DNA of 64,000 nt from Atherix ibis (lineage: Eukaryota; Arthropoda; Insecta; Diptera; Athericidae): positions 35,561,212-35,625,211 of the forward strand of contig OY282609.1 in the NCBI GenBank assembly GCA_958298945.1, given 5' to 3'. Within the stretch, counting starts at the first letter, position 1. Every line of letters begins with the position of its first letter. Position numbers and translations under genes: made by a program. This document shows positions 58,561-64,000 of this stretch, piece after piece. Below the pieces are notes generated by a model that was given only the letters and a program-made list of their open reading frames with translations, was not told the origin of the DNA and made no database searches.

Positions 58561-58698
58561 GAATATATGAATTTGGCAATGTCGATTGGATGAGAGTATG
58601 AATGGTAGATGGACGCACGTGTTCATCCGAAATGAACATGTGCGTCCATCTGCCACTCATACTCTCATCCAATCGACATTGCCATATTTCATATATTC
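58561..58698. repeat. Inverted repeat inside LINE copy 3
   Basis: About 66-bp arms (58561-58626 and 58632-58698), 5-nt spacer, about four substitutions and one indel. Coding sequence of the LINE is mirrored; the stretch that should follow is missing. Confidence 0.95.
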
Positions 58699-58864
58699 TG
58701 TTCAGGATCAATGCACGCCGCTGGCGTGGACTAAGATGCTGAACCTCTTCATTCATAATCGGACAACCAGCAAGCAGCACATTCAGGTCCCATCGAACCT
58801 GCATCGCATCGGTTGACGCGGTCCTACATACATTCTAAAATGCATACAAAGTCAGACGCTGAAC

Positions 58865-60395
58865 TATTATAAGTATAAATAATTTTAAAAATATCAATGA
58901 AAATTATGAAAACTAAACCTTTCTTGCTTTTCGATCATTCATATGTGGACTTTCTATAGATCGCCAAACCCTTTGCTGATAACCCTGTCTGCTATTTCAA
59001 ATAACATGTTTATGCAAAAATGAACCTAAGCCTTACACGGTTTATTTGCATTTTCATTTTATTAAATATAATTTTCAATGCTGTTTTATTTGCACGCACA
59101 TCGACGATTTTACTGAAATCTAGTCAGTCGTACTTTGTAAAACTCAATTCTACAGGAAAACATATTTTTTGAACTTCCAATATTTGATCAAATTAGTTGA
59201 ACAAATATTGCATTTCAAATAAATATGAAATAATATTCGGTCAATGGAGAGTATTTGTTTTTTTGTATGTTATATAATATGTTGTATTAAGAAAGTAAAA
59301 AAATATATAAACTAACCGACACTGAAATATTCCATACACATATGTATATCTGTTTCGCAGCGATGTTGTACAAATATTACAAGAAATGATATAAAAATAT
59401 AAAAATGCCTCAAAACGACAGAATGATTACTTTTTTCAACCCTAATTAAACTTTAACAAAATAGGTAAAATTTTTATTTAAGTTCATTCGCATTCATAAC
59501 CTATCGAAAGTTCGAAAATAATGAGCGTATTTAATCGATGTAAGAGCTTGACATTAATCTGGAGTACACGTACTTTATGTATGTTAAATGCTCAATTAGG
59601 TGTATGTTTGTTTACTTATTTATGCTGCTTGATATCGTCTCTATAAATAAGTGCAAGCATATATTTTGCATTCACTATAATTCATACTCTACACATAGAA
59701 TGATGTATACAAATGCGGGGCGAAGTTTGTCCACTTTAATTACTGTTTATTACTCAAAACTTTTAAACTGAATGGCATTACAACCGATAAGGTAAAATAA
59801 CATTATTAAAAGTTGTTCATAGAAATAGAGCGTACATAATTATTGTAATTATATATTCTTCTTAATACTAGTTTAATGTAAAAAAAGTGTGCAATAGTTT
59901 CATTAAATGTTATATTAATTTTTTCCCTTCATTTTTTTCGAGTTTTTTGTTTGTTATACGATTTATCATTATTTTTAGGCCAATTTGTTCAAACGAAACA
60001 TTAAAATAAAATTAATAAATTCCAACTGTTTTTTATTAAGATAACACAATTTCTTAAAAATATTTATTTTAAAGTATATTTAACTTAACAAAGATAGTAT
60101 ATTTGCTAAATTAATGGATACATTGACACTACAAAGATATATTACAATAGTAAGATATATTGTAATATATTTTGACAAGGTCAGCTTTCCCTTTTCTAAT
60201 GTCAGGTAGTTCAGCTAGATTTAATGAAAACATAATTTTGTCAGTTAGATTTAATATTACTTTGGTCAGATTTGTTAGTACTATCGTGGATGCGTAGAGT
60301 TTTACCCTGGCAATGCTATGAATATCTAATAATAATAATTGCTACACTCTATGATATTTTCTTTTTTGAGTATGGGACAGATAATACCAAATTAC
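58865..60395. other. AT-rich stretch with a small palindrome
   Basis: A 13-bp perfect stem at 60137-60149/60158-60170 (ATATATTACAATA), 8-nt loop. Nothing else was recognised. Confidence 0.55.
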
Positions 60396-60399
60396 AAGT

Positions 60400-60535
60400 C
60401 GCCGGACATTGATTCGCTGTTCCATACTTGGTCTATTGCTTGACAAACCGTTTGGTTTAGTATGTTTCCTCCATACTTAATCAGTCTAATGGTGATCCCG
60501 TCGATACCGAGGGACTTGTGATCGAGACCAATTAA
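60400..60535 (-). pseudogene. RTE-like LINE reverse transcriptase, N-terminal scrap
   Basis: Right to left it reads KSLGIDGITIRLIKYGGNIL then NQTVCQAI, matching the RT entry motif KAPGIDGI..ELIK.GG..L...I..LI. It lies beside, and opposite to, the 3' fragment that follows, so an inversion or two separate insertions must be invoked. Confidence 0.8.
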
Positions 60536-60539
60536 TACT

Positions 60540-61170
60540 ATTAGTCGCTACAGATAGGAGATTACAGCTTCGAAGAGTTAAATCATTTTCCTATTTGTGG
60601 TAAAGGGTCGCAGCAGATAAAAATATAGAGGAAGAAATCCGCGCACGGTTGTATGTAGTCAACAGACACTACTTTAGTCAGTCTAAATGAGGTCGCTCAA
60701 AATTCTGACCATAACATCGTATTTACTGCTGTACAAGAAACTGGTCTTGCCAGACTTTATGAATTCTTCAGACAATTGGATTCTCAGTAAAAACTTTTGT
60801 GAACTCTTGCTCTTCGAATAATTTCTGGCACTCTACATGAGCATGGGCGTTTCCGAAGCCAATATAATAACGAGATCATGGAGCATGAACATGACCACTT
60901 AGTTGTGGACAAAATTAATGTCAGTGGCTACGGTAAAGTGGACACTTAATTTTTCATGGATGAATAAGATCCTGCCCGGAAAGTCTACAATGGCTCCGTT
61001 TATGATCCTAAAAAATGAGGTACACCCCACTTCGGTGATGCGACGGCATTAGCCTAGACGCTAAAAAAATGCTGGAACTGTCAAACTAAAAGACAGTGGT
61101 ACGAGTTATTTGATTCAACAGTCCTAGACCGAATTCCTAGTTGCGCCGTTTATGATAATGATAAATAACT
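60540..61170 (+). pseudogene. RTE-like LINE, 3' part of ORF2 (copy 2)
   Basis: Starts with CAGATAGGAGATTACAGCTT, which matches 43196-43215 of copy 1, and reads IGDY.FEELNHFPIC-like sequence. Then come TLLLYKKLV and LPDFMNSSDNWILS (LYKTLI.PVL.YG.E.W.L), LRIISGTLHEHGRFRSQYNN (LRKIFG...E.G..R.RYN.E), VDKINVSGYGKV and DPARKVYNGS, ending in WYELFDSTVLDRIPSCAVYD and a GATAATGATAA end. Extends further downstream-to-upstream than copy 1 in the middle, but is more frame-shifted. Confidence 0.82.
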
Positions 61171-61174
61171 TTCC

Positions 61175-63250
61175 CTTAAGATTAGTTATATTTTTGCTCA
61201 GGTAGTTAGTTATTTAGAAATGTTAAGTGGTGCTTTGGTAAGGTTCAATAATCCACCTGTAAGCTCAAGTTCATTGTGGGTGACTTCAGTTTGATTAAAT
61301 CGGTTGATTTTTTTATACTTAAGCAGTCGTATATTCATAACATCAGAATATCTTTGATTTATTTATATGCGCTGAAGAAAGACCAAGTATTCAATCAGCA
61401 AAATCTAATGTTCCTTTATTAAATTTAGATGTTTTAAGGAAAACCAAAATATCTTCTGCTGAGGTTTGTTTCCTTTGGCAAGAAATATGATTAAGGACTA
61501 ATGTGAAATTGAATTTTGCAGAGTGTATTAATCTATAATTATTATAATATACTATAGGAGTTATTCTATTAGGTCAGATAGTGCTCTGATATCTAGCAGC
61601 TTTTACTATTAGGATATCTCTCTATGTACATTTAGATGGATTTTATAAATACCAAATAATCATTCTGTATAATGTGATGATCCTTTGAAAAGCTCGATTT
61701 GCTAAGGGTATTTATGCTATATTCAAAAGGTGGTTTTATAAGATCAGATAGTACTCGGATAGGGCTAGGCTATCTTTTCAAAGGAGCAGGATATCTTTTG
61801 GCACTATAGATGGTATTTTATAAAGAAGGCTCTTAGTGATTTTTTTTTAGGCATATTATTCCACTATACGATATAAAGTAGGCTCTTTATTATTGTATAG
61901 TGGAATAATATGCCTGAAAATTTAAATAAAAATTAGATTGCGTCATACATAAAGTATTAGAAAAGTTTTTATAGCTTATAAAATTTTTACGCAAACTTTA
62001 GTTTCTTTACAAAATTTGCTATAAACGTTCACTCATTATCAACATTTGCACGTGCACACATATTATTTTGTTTCACCCGCAACTTATTAAATATATCAAT
62101 ACAAGTAAAGAAACGCCAGTTCATGTATTTACTCTTGATACTGAATCAAGGGCGTTGAACTTATCTTGTATTCGATTTAAGATGCTAAGAATGATCTTGG
62201 AGCATTTTCAGGATATACATTATGGATGTGTAAAAAGTGAATTTATTTAATATGTAACATAATTATTCAAACGTTGACGCGTTAATTTCGAAGAATTTGC
62301 CTTAAGTACTTATATTATCCTTCAAATATGTATACAAAAGATGTTGCACTGTGCTGGAGTAGAATAAGGTACAATCAGGTATGATTATTTAGGTATTTGA
62401 AAGGATGTTTGTTCGATTATTTGTTTACGCCTCAACTCTATTATAGAAAAGAAAATTGCACATATACACAAGTGCTAAGCTTATTTGTTATTATATTCTG
62501 CACAATACTCTTAAATCTGAGATTTTCTCTCAACTTCAGATATAATTCAAAAGCTGAGCACCTGCGGTATGGAGTACTCACGTATGTGCATGGAATATTT
62601 TCGCTTACTAAGTAAGCATTACTTTGCATTGTGCGATGATAATGTCTTAGGATAAATTTTTAAATAATTCTTACCTCTTTAGGATAATTAATTTAACCTG
62701 TATCTAATCATCTCTTTGACGCTTAAGCTCAAAAGCAAATGATGTTATTATGTAAATCGTATGTTGATAAATTGGTGCTATATATCAACTTAAGAAACTT
62801 ACGTTTATGCTTCAAAATTGTTCTTAATAAAATTCTGAATTCGATTACTGTATTCATTTACATAAATTTATATTATATATATATATATATAGAAGTATAT
62901 ATTTTCGATGCTATTAATATTATTTGTTGCAATGGAATTTAATTTTTGTATAGTTTTTTTAAAAACAATTATCACATATTCTTCTGAAAATTGTTAGTTT
63001 TATTATATTATTAAGTTAAGTTACTATAGCTTTGACTATAACATTAGCTAATAGAGACAATTTCTGGACAGTCTTAATTATTTTTCTTCAATTTTTTTCT
63101 CACCGTAAAGGGGAAACTACAATTGTACGGTTCTTAGTTTTTTTAGTCCTTATGCATTCTTTGAAATATTCTCATCGGGAATCATTGCCATGCTCGTAAA
63201 AAGGATCCTGTAAAAAATGTTTGGCCTCCTTTATGCGCATGAGAATAGGC
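61175..63250. other. AT-rich stretch with a hairpin and a TA microsatellite
   Basis: Hairpin at 61849-61915 and a short (TA)n run at 62871-62891. Short frames at 62068-62615 show no recognisable domain. Confidence 0.5.
61849..61915. repeat. Hairpin, 21-bp perfect outer stem
   Basis: AGGCATATTATTCCACTATA (61849...) is mirrored at 61895-61915; an inner ATAAAG/CTTTAT stem closes a 6-nt loop. It resembles a small foldback or fold-back duplication. Confidence 0.93.
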
Positions 63251-63258
63251 GACTTAAA

Positions 63259-64000
63259 TACGAGGGTCGTTCAATAAGTCCTTATAAAAAGATAGAAAAA
63301 AACTGTTTTTTAAAAAAAAAAAATTTATTTTTCAACATAGTCTTGTTTTAGCTATATACACTTTTCCAACCATTTTTCCAAAATTTTTATCCCGTCCAAA
63401 AAATAGGATTTCGGAAATTCTGCAAAATACTCATCCGTTTGAGCAATGACGTCCTCGTTGAAAGTGAACCGTCGTCCGCCAAGCCATTTCTTCAGATTGG
63501 GGAAAAGAAAATAGTCACTCGGGGCCAAATCAGGTGAATAAGCGGGATGCTGCAACAATTCCATTCTCAATTCCACAATTTTGGCCATGGAAACAGAGCA
63601 GGTGTGCACACGCGCATTGTCCTGATGCAAGAGGATTTTTTTCTTCTTCTCTTTGATTTCCTCACTCAACCGTTGCAATAACGACGCGTAATACGCTCCT
63701 GTTATTGTTTTTCCTTTTTCCAAGTAGTCGATAAAAATGATGTCTTGCGAATCCCAAAAGACCGTGGCCATCACCTTGTCGGCCGATGGCACTGTTTTTG
63801 CCTTCTTCGGAGCCCGTTCACCCTTGAAAATCTACTGTGATGACTGTCTTTTCGTTTTTGGAGTGTAGTAGTGTATCCAGGTTTCGTCCACAGTGACATA
63901 TCGATGAAGGACTTCGGCAGGATTGCGATGAAAGAGTGCCAACATAGCCTCAGAGTCCACTACACGATTGCGCTTATTCTCCTCTGAGAGCAAACGCGGC
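63259..64000 (-). mobile_element. irritans-type mariner, nearly intact, runs off the window
   Basis: Left terminal repeat starts TACGAGGGTCGTTCAATAAG at 63259; the right end lies beyond 64000. Right to left the frame reads NRVVDSEAMLALFHRNPAEV, YVTVDETWIHYYTPKT (first catalytic aspartate), a stop, KGERAPKKAKTVPSADKVMA, FWDSQDIIFIDYLEKGKTIT, LLHQDNARVHT (second aspartate) and AYSPDLAPSDYFLFP (third). Exactly 34 residues separate the second and third aspartates, the D34D spacing of mariners. Near the C-terminus one TAG (63352-63354) splits EKCI from LKQDYVEK, after which the natural stop follows. So in the visible two thirds there are only two nonsense changes and no frameshift, making this the best-preserved transposon of the window. 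Confidence 0.97.

Larger units (their letters stand above)
56635..58860 (-). mobile_element. R1-like LINE family A, copy 3, split by a mariner
   Basis: Right to left: coding from about 58860 (frame-shifted CRTASTDAMQVRWDLNVLLA), then CPIMNEEVQHLSPRQRRALI and LNRIYEIWQCRLDESMSGRW, all equivalent to 11.4-11.6 and 20.8-21.0 kb. At 58626 the sequence folds back on itself (see 58561-58698) and resumes with the motif region before the tail, including AKHLLIECGLY. The 3' UTR runs 58330-58180, is interrupted by the mariner at 57072-58176, and continues 57060-56635, ending at the shared terminus. Inside the UTR a 34-base unit (CAGTGTGTTTTAATACCATG...) is duplicated at 56915-56948 and 56965-56999. It is the only family A copy on the minus strand. 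Confidence 0.9.

Noticed and set aside
63352..63792. 146-codon open frame as a host gene
   Set aside because: It is the C-terminal half of an irritans-type mariner transposase with D34D motifs and a terminal repeat beside it.

Overview
This window looks like repeat-rich intergenic or intronic DNA from an insect, probably a fly. It is strongly AT-rich and gene-poor. It is littered with broken mariner-type DNA transposons of several subfamilies, R1-, RTE- and jockey-like LINE fragments and one Ty3/gypsy-like Gag remnant, and it carries CAA/CAG-type low-complexity tracts. The fly assignment is an inference from this repeat mix; no host gene was found that would fix the species. No rRNA, tRNA, CRISPR array or bacterial-style operon was seen, and no host gene could be supported with confidence. 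Layout: 0.5-1.35 kb, a short mellifera-type mariner with both ends. 3.1-3.74 kb, a gypsy-like Gag on the minus strand. 4.7-5.7 kb, an R1-clade LINE tail. 6.1-6.8 kb, a 30-bp tandem repeat, a perfect palindrome and a mariner C-terminus. 9.0-9.3 kb, an unidentified coding remnant. 11.0-12.4 kb and 19.5-21.75 kb, two copies of one R1-like family (family A). 14.3-17.2 kb and 18.9-19.4 kb, mariner-like remnants. 22.1-22.3 kb, an RTE-like reverse transcriptase piece. 25.4-28.5 kb, three mariner-type remnants and two adjacent perfect palindromes. 34.1-35.4 kb, a full-length but broken cecropia-type mariner, followed by a jockey-like fragment. 38.7-39.5 kb, a degenerate 47-bp tandem repeat. 42.9-43.6, 55.2-55.3 and 60.4-61.2 kb, RTE-like fragments. 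47.2-50.25 kb, a LINE fragment and a mariner nested in another mariner-like element. 51.2-53.2 kb, a 2.03-kb terminal-inverted-repeat element with a TAA duplication and no coding capacity. 56.6-58.9 kb, a third family A copy split by a second cecropia-type mariner. 63.26-64.0 kb, the youngest-looking mariner, irritans type, running off the window edge. Nothing here forms a working pathway; the elements relate by nesting and shared ancestry. Two themes are not ordinary repeat annotation. First, short inverted duplications with tiny spacers recur, and in at least three cases one arm replaces transposon sequence that related copies keep, as expected from fold-back templated repair (or from an assembly or amplification artefact). 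Three of the perfect ones all have exactly 12-nt spacers. Second, the 47-bp array and the 2.03-kb element do not match families I can name. I did not find a convincing undescribed functional system.
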